Origin: an uncultured SAR116 cluster alpha proteobacterium
GTDB lineage: Bacteria > Pseudomonadota > Alphaproteobacteria > Puniceispirillales > Marisalimonadaceae
Assembly: GCA_902550555.1 (NCBI GenBank)
Contig: CACCZR010000003.1
Location: 61,931-125,930 of the forward strand
Reading direction: 5' to 3'
DNA: 64,000 nt
The translations under genes and the position numbers were made by a program. The notes beneath the pieces are model-generated. The model searched no databases and had not been told where the DNA came from. It worked only from the letters and a program-made list of their open reading frames with translations. Shown in pieces: positions 30,428 through 40,453 of the stretch (position 1 is its first letter; each line of letters begins with the position of its first letter).

Positions 30428-31116
30428 ATTTTAGCTTTTTTCCCAACTCCTTGGAGTAGTTCTTTAAAATACTTTTTCCAATATTTAGACATGGAGGTGT
30501 CAAAGAATTCATCAAAACATGGTGTTCCAAGAGTATAATGTACAATATTAGCATTTTGATTATCTTCATACTCAATTGCAAGCCAATTCCAAACTTTATC
30601 AAGCTCACCAATTTGGCTATCTTGCAACCATTGAAATCGATGAAGGTACGCGCCTGATTTCTTATTTACAAAATCAGGACTTAAACAGCTATTATCTGGA
30701 TGATTACAATTCCACAAAATAACACTGGACCAATTTTTTCTTGGATAATTTTCATTAGTGTTTCCAAAATATTTTTTATTCATTTTAGTTTTATAATTGT
30801 GCTTTACCACTTGAATAGCAAAATTTTCATTCCTTAATTTCCATAATTTATTTAAATCTGCATTGCAAACCATATCTCCATCTAGATACAAAACCCAGCC
30901 TTCAAAATTCATTAAGTAAGGCGATAAAAATCTAGAATATATAAATTCATTGCTTCCATCTTCATGATTTTCTTTATATTTTGAAAAATTTTTTAAACAT
31001 AATGGAATTATATTAACATGACAGCTTGTATTAGAAATAATGCTTTGCACACATGTATGAAATGCTACAGCCTCTCTTTCGTCATACCCAATAATTACAT
31101 TAATTGTATCAACCAT
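30424..31116 (-). CDS. GT8-like glycosyltransferase
   Basis: A GT-A fold enzyme of 230 residues. The N-terminus NVIIGYDEREAVAFHTCVQSI, then FIYSRFLSPYLM and the metal-binding DxD in VLYLDGDMVC, resemble family 8 and related retaining glycosyltransferases. SSVILWNCNHP and the later HYTLGTPCFDE (His for the second metal contact) fit the same fold. The sugar is unknown. It is coupled to the small membrane gene downstream and lies 128 bases from the TPR protein gene upstream. Confidence 0.75.
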   Translation of the reverse strand: MVDTINVIIGYDEREAVAFHTCVQSIISNTSCHVNIIPLCLKNFSKYKENHEDGSNEFIYSRFLSPYLMNFEGWVLYLDGDMVCNADLNKLWKLRNENFAIQVVKHNYKTKMNKKYFGNTNENYPRKNWSSVILWNCNHPDNSCLSPDFVNKKSGAYLHRFQWLQDSQIGELDKVWNWLAIEYEDNQNANIVHYTLGTPCFDEFFDTSMSKYWKKYFKELLQGVGKKAKI

Positions 31117-31244
31117 ATTTTCTACTAGACAATAAAATTATATTTAAGATTTATCAACTTACTTTAATTATACTAAATTCAAAAAAAATACTATTAGTTT
31201 TACTATTTTTAAATAAGATCCAACTTACTAACGTAATTATGTCC

Positions 31245-33191
31245 TTAATTACTAAATAAAGTTAGAATATCTGTCTTTACATTTTCAATAGGATATGCCC
31301 AGTCATTATACTTTGTCTGTTGAAATATTTTAACTGATGGATACCAAATACTTTTATTTTTTTCTGAATTCCAATTCCACAACCTCCCTTTACCTAAAGG
31401 TAATAATAAAAATGTTTTCTTACCTAATGCACCAGCAATATGTGCATTTACATTGCTACATGTGATTATTAAATCACACGAATCTATAATTGAAGCTACA
31501 CCAATTATATCATTATAATAATCTATACCTTTAAATTTTTGAATTTTTAATCCTGTATTTTCAAATAGAGTATTTCTATCTTCATCTGAATTTTTATACT
31601 CTAAATCTAAAAAAGTTAAATTATTTAATTTTAAAATAGGTAAAAAACTCTCTAGATTTATACTTTTATTTTGCCCAATTTCTTCATTTTTACTTGTCCA
31701 AGAAATTCCTACAATAATTTTGTTTTGGTTATAAAAAGTGGATTTGACTTTTGAACTAATTTTTGAGTTTATGTCAATATATGGGAAATTAACTTTTTTA
31801 AAGCTTTTAAGATCTTTCCTAAATAAATAACCCAAATCTCCTAATGGTAAATGAGCATCATATTGTTCTTCTTTTATGATAGTTTCATTATCTATGAAAT
31901 TTATATTTTTATGCTTTCTTTCAAAAATTTTTATAAGTCTTTTGTCGAATTTAACTATAACATTTTTTGATAGATTAGAAATTTCAGAAAATATTGAGCC
32001 ATACATAATTTGATCTCCTATTCCTTGTTCAGACCATATTAGTATGTTTTTTAATTCATTTAAGCTGGTAAGTTGTTTTTTTGAAGATTTAAAGCGAATT
32101 GAATTAAAATTATGATATAACCATCTGCTTTGAAAATTATTCCACCCTTCTTTAAACTCTTTATTATAAATTTGCATTTGAGCTAAATTGTATTTTGTTT
32201 CATAGCTGAATGGATCTATATCTAAAGACTTTTTTAAGAGTGAAATTCCTTTTTTAACTTCTCCTAAATGAGAATAGATAATTCCTAACTCTAAAAATGC
32301 TTTAGAATTACTATTGTCAATGCGTATCACTTCATTTAAGAGATTAATACATTCATTAAAATTATTTTGATTTTTGTATATAGAGGATAAAGCGATATAA
32401 GCATTAACAAACTTTTTATCAATCTCTAAACATTGTTTAAATATGGTTTCCGCTTCATTATACTCTTTTTGTGTTTTTTTTAAAATTCCTTCAAGATATA
32501 AAACTTTAATCAAATTTTCATTCTTTTTTTCAATATATATTTGAGATAAAATTTTCTTTGCTTCATTTACTTTTTCTAAATCAATTAATCTTTCAAAGAA
32601 TTCAATTTTATAATCTAAAGTGTTAGAATTTGATGTGACTAACATTAATTTTTCAAATATTGATAATACTTTATTATAATTTTTTAAAATAAACAGAATT
32701 CGTGCATAAGAGATTAAAGCAAACTCATTTTTTTCATCAATCAATAAAGCATACTCTAAAAATAATTTACCTAATGAGAATTTACCTAAAATCTTATAAG
32801 TTTTTGCTAAATTAATATAAAAAATTATATCATAAGGATTTGAAAGAATGGCTTTTTCTTGATAAATTTTTGCTCTTAAAAAGTTTTTTTGTTTACCATA
32901 AAACTCACCTAGATATGAATTTATATAAGCATTTGTTGGGTCATACTTAATTAATGTATCAATCTGAATTTTAATATCATTTATATTTTTTTTTTTATAT
33001 AATTCTTGAATTTGATCAGAATTAATTTTCATTTTCTTTATATACTTTAGTTTATTATCATTAAAAAAATGATCTAATCTCTTGTTTTTTGAATACTTAG
33101 TTTTTAAATCATTAATTAAATTAAAAGCTGATTGAATTTTTTTTTCTCTAAAATTCTTTTCAATATTAGACAATTGTCTTTCAATTATCAT
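31245..33191 (-). CDS. TPR-containing glycosyltransferase-like protein
   Basis: About 370 residues of tetratricopeptide repeats (for example ALLIDEKNEFALISYARILF and SLDIDPFSYETKYNLAQM) are followed by a GT-B-like C-terminal domain with ILIWSEQGIGDQIMYGS and, near the end, CSNVNAHIAGALGKKTFLLLP, as in heptosyltransferase/OGT-like folds. I start at ATG 33191 (648 residues), which overlaps the lolA stop by 11 bases; an upstream TTG at 33203 is possible but less likely. Linkage to lolA may be fortuitous, because this gene belongs with the island by function. Confidence 0.75.
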   Translation of the reverse strand: MIIERQLSNIEKNFREKKIQSAFNLINDLKTKYSKNKRLDHFFNDNKLKYIKKMKINSDQIQELYKKKNINDIKIQIDTLIKYDPTNAYINSYLGEFYGKQKNFLRAKIYQEKAILSNPYDIIFYINLAKTYKILGKFSLGKLFLEYALLIDEKNEFALISYARILFILKNYNKVLSIFEKLMLVTSNSNTLDYKIEFFERLIDLEKVNEAKKILSQIYIEKKNENLIKVLYLEGILKKTQKEYNEAETIFKQCLEIDKKFVNAYIALSSIYKNQNNFNECINLLNEVIRIDNSNSKAFLELGIIYSHLGEVKKGISLLKKSLDIDPFSYETKYNLAQMQIYNKEFKEGWNNFQSRWLYHNFNSIRFKSSKKQLTSLNELKNILIWSEQGIGDQIMYGSIFSEISNLSKNVIVKFDKRLIKIFERKHKNINFIDNETIIKEEQYDAHLPLGDLGYLFRKDLKSFKKVNFPYIDINSKISSKVKSTFYNQNKIIVGISWTSKNEEIGQNKSINLESFLPILKLNNLTFLDLEYKNSDEDRNTLFENTGLKIQKFKGIDYYNDIIGVASIIDSCDLIITCSNVNAHIAGALGKKTFLLLPLGKGRLWNWNSEKNKSIWYPSVKIFQQTKYNDWAYPIENVKTDILTLFSN

Positions 33192-33783
33192 TAGTTTCTC
33201 CAAAATCTTCTGGAAAGAATAAAACGTGAGAATATTTTTTTCCAGTAACTAAATTTTGTAATAATACAGATGTTTCATTGTCAAATTCATCAATTATAAC
33301 CCATTTTTTTAATTTTAAAGGAGACGTTGTAAAAATTAATTTAAAAATTGAACTATTCAATTTTTCACTATCTGAAAAAGTTAGAGCTATTATTCCACTA
33401 GTTTTTTCAAACTTAATTTTAAATTTATCTTCATCAAAATTGAATTCTTTATTTAAGAAAAAATTTAATGGAGTTTGATTGAGTGGGAAGTTGTTAGTTT
33501 GTTTTAATTTTTTATCCTGCACAGTTAACCAAAAACCATTAGAAGTTATAAGAAGATTATCAGGATTATGATATGATATTCTCAATTTACCTGGTAAGCT
33601 CAAAAAAATTTTTCCTTCTTTAATATTACCATCACTGTACACTTGGAAAAAATCAGCTTCCATAGATTTCAAATTTAACAAATATTCTTTTACATTAGTA
33701 AAATTATCCGCGTAAGATTTAAAAAAGTTTATATTAGTAAAAATAAAAATTAAAAATATTTTTAAAATAATTAAATTTTTCAT
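33181..33783 (-). CDS. lolA: Outer-membrane lipoprotein carrier protein LolA
   Basis: LolA ferries lipoproteins across the periplasm to the outer membrane. A signal peptide spans about residues 1-25 (KIFLIFIFTNINFFKSYA). The fold is recognisable from MEADFFQVYSDGNIKEGKIFLSLPGKLRISY, a DNLLITSNGFWLTVQD strand and NQTPLNFFL. Length 200 is typical. Its ATG overlaps the ftsK stop (ATGA), preserving the ftsK-lolA pair found in alphaproteobacteria. Its 3' end overlaps the island TPR gene. Confidence 0.9.
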   Translation of the reverse strand: MKNLIILKIFLIFIFTNINFFKSYADNFTNVKEYLLNLKSMEADFFQVYSDGNIKEGKIFLSLPGKLRISYHNPDNLLITSNGFWLTVQDKKLKQTNNFPLNQTPLNFFLNKEFNFDEDKFKIKFEKTSGIIALTFSDSEKLNSSIFKLIFTTSPLKLKKWVIIDEFDNETSVLLQNLVTGKKYSHVLFFPEDFGETNDN

Positions 33784-36152
33784 TTATCCTCAGATATTAT
33801 CTCTCTCTTGCCTGCTCTTCCAGGTTTTGAAATTATGTTATTTTCTTCCATTTTTTCTATAATTGTTGCGGCTCTATTATATCCAATTCTAAAATGTCTT
33901 TGAATAAAAGAAGTACTGGCTTTTTGTTCTCTAATAACTAATTTAATAGCCTCTTCATAAAGTTCATCTTTTGAATTATTAGATGATAAAAAATTTTCAT
34001 TATCGTTCTCGTTATTGTTTTGCTCTTCAATTACAGTTTCATCATAATCTGGAATAGATTGTTTCATTAAATAAGAAGTTACATTTTCAACTTCATTATC
34101 ATTTAAAAATGGCCCATGTACTCTTATAACTTTTCCGCCCCCAGCCATAAAAAGCATATCTCCTTTACCAAGAAGTTGTTCAGCTCCTTGTTCGCCAAGA
34201 ATTGTCCTACTATCAATTTTACTAGTTACCTGAAATGATATTCTAGTTGGAAAATTTGCTTTGATTGTGCCCGTAATGACGTCAACCGACGGTCTTTGTG
34301 TAGCCATTACAACGTGAATTCCTGCAGCTCTTGCCATTTGAGCTAATCTTTGAACAGCTGCTTCTATTTCTTTTCCAGCTACAAGCATTAAATCTGCAAC
34401 CTCATCTATTAAAATAACTATAAAGGGTAATGGTGTAAGATCTATTTCAGTTTCCTCAAACACTGGTTGTCCAGTTTCTGTATCAAAACCAACTTGAATA
34501 TTTTGAGTTAAAATTTCACCTTTCCTTCTTGCAACTAATAATCTTTCATTAAAATTTTCGATATTTCTGACACCTAATTTGCTCATTAAAGTATATCTTT
34601 TTTCCATTTCTCTTACAGCCCATTTTAGAGCTGTTATTGCTTTTTTAGGATCTGTTACTACTGGAGTTAATAAATGTGGTATACCATCATAAACTGACAA
34701 CTCTAACATCTTAGGGTCAATCATGATAAATCTACAAGTCTCAGGTGTGTGCTTATATAATAATGAAATTATCATTGAATTAACACCAACAGATTTACCA
34801 GAGCCAGTAGTACCCGCAATCAATAAATGAGGCATTGTGCTCAAATCTGCTATGATAGGCTTTCCAGCTATATCTTTCCCTAAACAAAGAGGTAATTTTT
34901 GATTTGAGTTTTGAAATTCTTTATCCTCTAAGATGTGTCTTAGTGTAACAATTTCTCTTTTTTTATTTGGGAGCTCTATACCTATTACATTTTTTCCAGG
35001 GACCATAGCAACTCTCACAGATTCTGCTAACATTGATCTTGCAATATCGTCAGCCAAAGAAATAACTCTTTGACTTCTTAGTCCAGGAGCAGGTTTTAAA
35101 TCATATCTTGTTACAACAGGCCCATATTGAACTGTTTCAATAAGTCCATCAATTGAATAATCTTTAAGAACACCCTCTAGTAACCTAGCATTAGAATTTA
35201 GTACTTCTTGGTCAGGGGCTAGACTAGAAATTTTTTGTTCTATCAATAAATTCACCGATGGTAAAGTGAACCCATTTTGCGAAGTTAAAGGTAAATTCTG
35301 TTGTCTTTTTTCTTTTGTTTCTGACTTATATTTTTTTTGTTCAGGTAAAATTACTTTATTAATGTTTAAAGGAGCTTTTTTTTCTATTTTTTTATTTTTT
35401 CTTCCAATAAAATAAATAAAATTTTTAAAGTAATCATAAAATGATTTATTTTTTTCTAGAACAGAGTTTTCTTGATTTGGATAGAAATAAAATTTCTTCA
35501 GAAGTAGATTGTTTAATAATTGTAATATCCAATAAAATGGCAAATAAAAAGGGGAAATTATTTTTCTAAAAAATCTTAATTCATGCATTTTAATTGAAGC
35601 AGAGTAAATGAATATGAAAAAGCTAAATAATGTTAAAAAGATATTTGATAAAATAGATGACGAAGTAATTCCAAAATTTAATAGATTTTCTACTTCACCT
35701 AAAATAAATCTATAAGCATTGCTACAAAATCCTTTATGCATGAAAATTTGGCTTTTATCAAAAAAATTTATGCTTAATATTTTATGAATTGGTTGAGACA
35801 ATATGCCGAACAGCAAAATCAGAATTAATATAAGAATAAATTTAAGCCAAAATTTTTGAACAGTTTGGCATTTTAAGTATTTGAACCCATATAAAAAAAA
35901 AATTAAAATCAAAAAAAATGGAACCAAAATTCCAAATTCTTTTAAAAGAAAACCTGATGTATATGATCCTAATACGCCAAAATAATTCTTTGTTTCTATA
36001 CTTGATACTACACGCCAACCGGTTTCATTGTAATTAAATGATAAAGATGACAAAGCGATAAAAACTGCCAAAAGAAAAAAAAATATACCTATACAAATTA
36101 GTGCTAATTTTTTTTTTAAGGTTAGTTCAATATTTTTACTATGATCATACAT
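33780..36152 (-). CDS. ftsK: DNA translocase FtsK
   Basis: FtsK pumps chromosome ends through the septum and activates XerCD at dif. The N-terminus has about four transmembrane helices (residues about 15-195), followed by a short linker. The alpha/beta motor domains have Walker A GTTGSGKSVGVN and Walker B IVILIDEVADLM, with ATQRPSVDVITG. A C-terminal winged-helix gamma domain (ASTSFIQRHFRIGYNRAA) reads KOPS. At 790 residues the linker is short, as in other streamlined genomes. Confidence 0.97.
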   Translation of the reverse strand: MYDHSKNIELTLKKKLALICIGIFFFLLAVFIALSSLSFNYNETGWRVVSSIETKNYFGVLGSYTSGFLLKEFGILVPFFLILIFFLYGFKYLKCQTVQKFWLKFILILILILLFGILSQPIHKILSINFFDKSQIFMHKGFCSNAYRFILGEVENLLNFGITSSSILSNIFLTLFSFFIFIYSASIKMHELRFFRKIISPFYLPFYWILQLLNNLLLKKFYFYPNQENSVLEKNKSFYDYFKNFIYFIGRKNKKIEKKAPLNINKVILPEQKKYKSETKEKRQQNLPLTSQNGFTLPSVNLLIEQKISSLAPDQEVLNSNARLLEGVLKDYSIDGLIETVQYGPVVTRYDLKPAPGLRSQRVISLADDIARSMLAESVRVAMVPGKNVIGIELPNKKREIVTLRHILEDKEFQNSNQKLPLCLGKDIAGKPIIADLSTMPHLLIAGTTGSGKSVGVNSMIISLLYKHTPETCRFIMIDPKMLELSVYDGIPHLLTPVVTDPKKAITALKWAVREMEKRYTLMSKLGVRNIENFNERLLVARRKGEILTQNIQVGFDTETGQPVFEETEIDLTPLPFIVILIDEVADLMLVAGKEIEAAVQRLAQMARAAGIHVVMATQRPSVDVITGTIKANFPTRISFQVTSKIDSRTILGEQGAEQLLGKGDMLFMAGGGKVIRVHGPFLNDNEVENVTSYLMKQSIPDYDETVIEEQNNNENDNENFLSSNNSKDELYEEAIKLVIREQKASTSFIQRHFRIGYNRAATIIEKMEENNIISKPGRAGKREIISEDK

Positions 36153-36154
36153 AG

Positions 36155-37357
36155 TTAATTATTTTTTTTAAAATAGTTAGAAATTCTTTCCATAGCTTCC
36201 ATAATAATTTCTTTTTTATGAACAAGTGCGATTCTTAAGAATCCTTTGCATGGATTTTCTCCTGATACTTCTTCTGCCATGAATGTTCCTGGCATAACTC
36301 TTATAGAATAGTTCTTCCAAAGGTTAACTGTTGTTTTCAAATCATCTTCAACTGGAAGCCACAAATAAAAACCAGCATCAGGTACTTTTAAATCTGGATG
36401 ACTTTCCATCAAATAATCTTTTGCAATTTTGAAATTTTGATCGTAATGTAAACACGTTTGATAATTATGTTTATCATCCTTATATAAAGAAGCAGCAATA
36501 TTTTGTATTGGGATTGGTAAGGGTGACGCGCCATTAGAAACCAATAATTTATAGAGAGAAATCACTTTCTTATCCCCTACAATGAATCCTGCTCTAAGAC
36601 CTGGTACATTGCTTCTTTTAGATAATGAATTAAAAATTACAATGTTATCCAAATTTGAATTCATTTTTATTAGAGCATCTAAACAACCAATAGGTTTTGG
36701 GGATGTAGTTCTGTAAATATCTATATAGCATTCATCTACAGCCAAAATAAAATCATATTTCTTTGCCAACTTTATTGCCTTTATCAAATAATCTATATTG
36801 GCTAGAGCGCCATGAGGATTAGAGGGAAAACATAAATACATTATTATTGTTGCTTCTAATGTTTCTTCTGATAAATTTTCAAGATTTGGGTTATAATTGT
36901 TATCTTTATTTGCGTTAATCCAAATAATTTTTGATCCACTTTCAATAGCACCAGCTCTCCAAGCATGATAGAAAGGGTTTGTTAAAATTGCTACAGGGTT
37001 CTTTTTTTTCTTATTTTTAGAGATAAGTCCAACTAAGTGTAAAGCCTCTCTTGTTCCTGGAACAGGAACTATATTTTTATCAAAATTAATAATTTTTTCT
37101 GAGCCAGGAAACCTTTTATTTAAATAGGTTCTTATAGCATCACTTAAAACCGGAATAGGGTCAGATGGTGGATACTTTCCCCATTCATTAAAAAAATTAT
37201 CAAATTGATTTCTGATAAACTTAGGAGGGCCTAACTGTGGTTCTCCAATAGACATTTTTAAAACTTTTAAATTTGGATTAGAAGGAATATTATCTAGTAA
37301 AGAACTTAAACTTCCAAACATCCATTTTCTTAAAACATCAAAATCTTCATTTATCAT
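36155..37357 (-). CDS. Class I/II PLP aminotransferase
   Basis: A fold-type I aminotransferase of 400 residues. Motifs are SIGEPQLGPP, FPSNPHGALANIDYL, AVDECYIDIY and the PLP lysine in NSLSKRSNVPGLRAGFI. The best resemblance is to succinyldiaminopimelate aminotransferase (DapC-like), which would complement asd and dapF here, but glutamate/alanine-type enzymes are close. I start at ATG 37357; a GTG at 37381 would add eight residues. It ends 2 bases before ftsK, a placement seen in several alphaproteobacteria. Confidence 0.85.
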   Translation of the reverse strand: MINEDFDVLRKWMFGSLSSLLDNIPSNPNLKVLKMSIGEPQLGPPKFIRNQFDNFFNEWGKYPPSDPIPVLSDAIRTYLNKRFPGSEKIINFDKNIVPVPGTREALHLVGLISKNKKKKNPVAILTNPFYHAWRAGAIESGSKIIWINANKDNNYNPNLENLSEETLEATIIMYLCFPSNPHGALANIDYLIKAIKLAKKYDFILAVDECYIDIYRTTSPKPIGCLDALIKMNSNLDNIVIFNSLSKRSNVPGLRAGFIVGDKKVISLYKLLVSNGASPLPIPIQNIAASLYKDDKHNYQTCLHYDQNFKIAKDYLMESHPDLKVPDAGFYLWLPVEDDLKTTVNLWKNYSIRVMPGTFMAEEVSGENPCKGFLRIALVHKKEIIMEAMERISNYFKKNN

Positions 37358-37421
37358 AATAATTTCATATTTAATACACACTCTGTTTGAAAATTAAATA
37401 AAAATAATTTAATTTTTTCAT

Positions 37422-38594
37422 ATGATTAAAAATAAAAATGAAGAAAATTATGATGTCACAATTGTAGGTGGTGGTCTTACAGGCAAACTAATGGCTTCTA
37501 TTCTTGTAAACAGTAACATAATCGCGAAAAAAAAATTGTGTTGGATTGATACTGATAATAAATCAAGTATAGATAAAAGAGTAAGTTTTATAAATTATAA
37601 TAATTTTCTTAAACTCAAAAAAAATTACGGATGTAATTTTTTAAATAAAAATTACATGAAAATCAGTAAAATTGAAATTCATAATATGAATGAAAAAAAT
37701 CCTCTAAATTTAGAAGACAAAAATGGTCATGGTATTATAATTAGAAATGACATCTTGAAAGAAAATCTTAATTTTCCTGAGAATGACTTAGTCATTCATA
37801 AATCCAAAGTAGCTTCAACAAATTGTGATCAACTGCATAGATATTTAATTTTAGAAGATGGTAAAAAAGTAAAAACCTCTTTAGTTCTTTCAGCTGATGG
37901 AAATTCATCACTTTTAAGAAAGCTATCAAAGATAAACTATATTAATCATGCACTGAATCACACAATTATAAGTGGGTACCTAAATTGCAAAAATTTTGAT
38001 ATGTTCTCAGCAAAACAAATTTTTTTGAAAGATAGTTTTATTGGTTTATTGCCTTATTCTAAAAACATGATTAATTTTGTATGGAGTTTAGATAACGGAA
38101 TACTTAATAAAAATTCAAAATTTAAATACTATAATGAGTTAATAAAAAGATTAAATTATTTTTTTTCTCAAGAGAACATTATTTTCATTAGCCCTAAATC
38201 AAAAAATATTAAATTACAAATATATCCTATAAATGTTAAATATGTCAAAAAACCATTCCAAAAAAGAATAGCGTTAATTGGTGACGCAGCACATACGATT
38301 CACCCTCTAGCCGGACAAGGGTTTAATTTGTCAATTGAAGATTGTTTTGATGTTCTAAAATGTTTGCAAAATGCAAAGAAAATTGGAAAAGATTTTGGAG
38401 AAGTTTCAGTTTTAAAAGAATATAATAATTTAAGAAAATATAGAATCAAATTCATCACTTTAGTAACCACATCTTTATTCTATATTTTTAAAAAGCAAAA
38501 AAGCTATTTAAATAAATTAATTAATTTTAGTTTTGAAAAAATTGATAAAACATCGTTCAAAAATATTTTTAAAATCCTAGCTAGAGGATATTAA
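37422..38594 (+). CDS. UbiH/VisC-type FAD monooxygenase
   Basis: A class A flavoprotein hydroxylase of the UbiH/UbiF/Coq6 family that hydroxylates the ubiquinone ring. The FAD motif [15 protein letters not shown] is at the N-terminus. The conserved second FAD motif is [25 protein letters not shown] near residue 285. Length 390 is normal. The ring position modified cannot be told from sequence. Its stop codon overlaps the stop of the opposing UPF0434 gene by 4 bases, with no room for a terminator. Confidence 0.9.
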   Translation: MIKNKNEENYDVTIVGGGLTGKLMASILVNSNIIAKKKLCWIDTDNKSSIDKRVSFINYNNFLKLKKNYGCNFLNKNYMKISKIEIHNMNEKNPLNLEDKNGHGIIIRNDILKENLNFPENDLVIHKSKVASTNCDQLHRYLILEDGKKVKTSLVLSADGNSSLLRKLSKINYINHALNHTIISGYLNCKNFDMFSAKQIFLKDSFIGLLPYSKNMINFVWSLDNGILNKNSKFKYYNELIKRLNYFFSQENIIFISPKSKNIKLQIYPINVKYVKKPFQKRIALIGDAAHTIHPLAGQGFNLSIEDCFDVLKCLQNAKKIGKDFGEVSVLKEYNNLRKYRIKFITLVTTSLFYIFKKQKSYLNKLINFSFEKIDKTSFKNIFKILARGY

Positions 38595-38800
38595 TTTTTA
38601 TCTAATTTTTTTGCTTCTTTTTCTAATAAAATAGGTATTTTATCTCTAATAGGATAAGCTAAATTTGCCTTTAAACTTATTAATTCTTTTCTTTTCTTGT
38701 CATATTTTAGTTTTCCACCTGTTTTTGGGCAAACCAAAATTTCAAGTAATTTGCTAATATTCTGTTCGAATTTAATGTTTGATTTCATTTTGTTCTTCAT
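38591..38800 (-). CDS. UPF0434/Trm112-like small protein
   Basis: A 69-residue protein of the Trm112-like fold: [17 protein letters not shown], then [24 protein letters not shown]. The zinc-type second cysteine of Trm112 is absent, as in many alphaproteobacterial members (CPxTxG). Eukaryotic and archaeal Trm112 activates methyltransferases; the bacterial role is not settled. The ATG at 38800 (or 38788) lies inside the end of the LON-domain gene, overlapping it by 29 (or 17) bases in another frame. Confidence 0.85.
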   Translation of the reverse strand: MKNKMKSNIKFEQNISKLLEILVCPKTGGKLKYDKKRKELISLKANLAYPIRDKIPILLEKEAKKLDKN

Positions 38801-39422
38801 TTGGATTTATTGTATTTTGTAAAATTGATACTAGTAATATATACCTCTCATCAATCGTATTAGATTCAAGCAACATTTGCTTTTCATGAACTGAAAAAGG
38901 ACAAATCATTGATAATTGATTAATTAAATTAATATTCGAAGAAGATTTTATATAATTCCAATTTGAATCTATTTTTTTATACTTTAAATAACTTTTTAAA
39001 GTCGTTTTTAGACGTTTATCATCATTAAACTTGAAATTAGAATGATTGCTTAAGTAGTTAGAATCATTTTGAAAATTTTCTGTAGATATATTCGAACTTA
39101 TATAACCTCTTTTAACTAAACTACTATCTATAATTTTAAATCTAGAAAGACCTTTAAGTGATATTAAATAGGTATTTTGTTCTGTTTCCTCAAATTTAAT
39201 TATTTTCCCAAAACAACCTACAATATTTTTAAATGATAGAGATTTATCTTCCTTTTTCATAATAGGTTGTACTATACCAATTAATCTCGAATTTGTTTTC
39301 AAACTATCTTCAACCATATTCAAATATCTTTTTTCAAAAACATTTAATGGAAGTGATGAACCTGGTAACAGAATTACGCCATCAAGTGGAAAAATTGGTA
39401 TTACAAATTTAATATTTTTCAT
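38772..39422 (-). CDS. LON substrate-binding-domain protein
   Basis: A stand-alone LON N-terminal (PUA-like) domain protein of 216 residues without the ATPase or protease parts. The start [24 protein letters not shown] is the classic PUA-like LON strand pair, followed by GIVQPIM and [11 protein letters not shown]. Its function is not known. It lies 7 bases after the CnoX-like gene and overlaps the UPF0434 gene, an order (thioredoxin, LON, Trm112) common in alphaproteobacteria. Confidence 0.9.
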   Translation of the reverse strand: MKNIKFVIPIFPLDGVILLPGSSLPLNVFEKRYLNMVEDSLKTNSRLIGIVQPIMKKEDKSLSFKNIVGCFGKIIKFEETEQNTYLISLKGLSRFKIIDSSLVKRGYISSNISTENFQNDSNYLSNHSNFKFNDDKRLKTTLKSYLKYKKIDSNWNYIKSSSNINLINQLSMICPFSVHEKQMLLESNTIDERYILLVSILQNTINPNEEQNEIKH

Positions 39423-39429
39423 ATTATTT

Positions 39430-40308
39430 TTAATTAAATAAAATTGATGATAACTGTCTTCTAGCCTTTCTTGCTTCTTCAGAAGCTAGATCATGGCTAT
39501 TTATAAAACTTAATAATTTTTTTCTTGCCTCTTGATCATTCCATTTTGGGTCAATTTTAATTGCTTGGATTAATGTAGAATAACACTCAGAAATTTTACC
39601 AACACCAAACAAAGCATTAGATAAATTTATATGAGCTTGAATATCATTTGGGTTTTCTTCAAGGAATTTTTTCAAATCATCGAAATTTTTACTAGCCTCA
39701 AAAGATTTTTCTTTAATCTCTAGCTTCAAAGAAATTTCATTAATTTTTTTTTCATTCAAAATTTCTTCTGGTAAAATTGACATGAATTCTCTTGCATCAT
39801 CAAATTTTTTTAGCTCTATAAAAGATATGAGTTTTCCATAACATGCATCTATGTTATTTTGATCAATATCCAAAATTGTATTAGCCTGTTTTAATGCATC
39901 TTCCCAATTTGAATTTGTAATAAAAATTTCTAAACTTTCTAGATTTTCTTTTACACCTGAGTCAGGGCCAGAGAGCTCAGAAATCTTTTTAACAAAATCA
40001 ATAACTTCACTTTCGGGAACATTTCCTTGGAAACCATCAACTACTTGTCCATTAAAAAAAGCATAAACCATAGGTATAGATTGGATTTGCATTTGGGCTG
40101 CAATCGATTGATTCTCGTCAATATTAATTTTAGCTAAAATAACTTTACCTGAGAAAGAGTTTACCGCACTTTCTATTATCGGTGTTAATTGTTTGCAAGG
40201 TGAACACCATGGAGCCCAAAAATCTACAATAACAGGCAAATTCTCTGAGGCTTTAATAACCTTTTCAACAAAGTTTTTACTAGTAACTTCTATGATAATA
40301 TCCGTCAT
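39430..40308 (-). CDS. cnoX: Thioredoxin-TPR protein, CnoX/YbbN-like
   Basis: An N-terminal thioredoxin domain (residues 1 to about 110) with WAPWCSPCKQL, so the CxxC is intact, and the cis-Pro in QSIPMVYAF. It is followed by TPR-like helices to residue 292. CnoX proteins protect substrates under oxidative stress and hand them to GroEL. E. coli CnoX has lost the active CxxC; this one keeps it, so it may also be a redox enzyme, as in Caulobacter. Confidence 0.88.
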   Translation of the reverse strand: MTDIIIEVTSKNFVEKVIKASENLPVIVDFWAPWCSPCKQLTPIIESAVNSFSGKVILAKINIDENQSIAAQMQIQSIPMVYAFFNGQVVDGFQGNVPESEVIDFVKKISELSGPDSGVKENLESLEIFITNSNWEDALKQANTILDIDQNNIDACYGKLISFIELKKFDDAREFMSILPEEILNEKKINEISLKLEIKEKSFEASKNFDDLKKFLEENPNDIQAHINLSNALFGVGKISECYSTLIQAIKIDPKWNDQEARKKLLSFINSHDLASEEARKARRQLSSILFN

Positions 40309-40416
40309 ATTTAATTATATTTTGAATTCATGTATTAGACTCTATTAATGATCATATGCTTAGTCAAAAAAATTAATCAAGAGTTAATATTCATTATTTG
40401 TTACAAAAGACTACTA

Positions 40417-40446
40417 TTGACGCCATTAAGCAATGAGGTGTATTTA
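40417..40446 (+). promoter_or_regulatory. Candidate promoter for the 40.4-42.6 kb sugar cassette
   Basis: TTGACG (40417-40422) and TATTTA (40441-40446) are separated by 18 bases. The ATG of the oxidoreductase gene is at 40454, 8 bases after the -10 box, so the transcript would start at or next to the ATG and be nearly leaderless. No Shine-Dalgarno sequence is visible before the ATG, in line with that. Confidence 0.4.
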
Positions 40447-40453
40447 ACTAATT

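Larger units (their letters stand above)
20112..33191. other. Accessory surface-polysaccharide gene island
   Basis: Eleven genes of sugar, methyl and acyl transfer lie between xth and lolA. Orientation switches from minus to plus (21.6-28.5 kb) and back to minus. Intergenic gaps of 60-330 bases are wider than in the housekeeping blocks, and base composition looks even more AT-rich. No integrase, transposase or flanking tRNA is present. The content matches O-antigen or capsule loci of hypervariable regions known in marine alphaproteobacteria. Boundaries are inferred from function and synteny, not from repeats. Confidence 0.7.
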
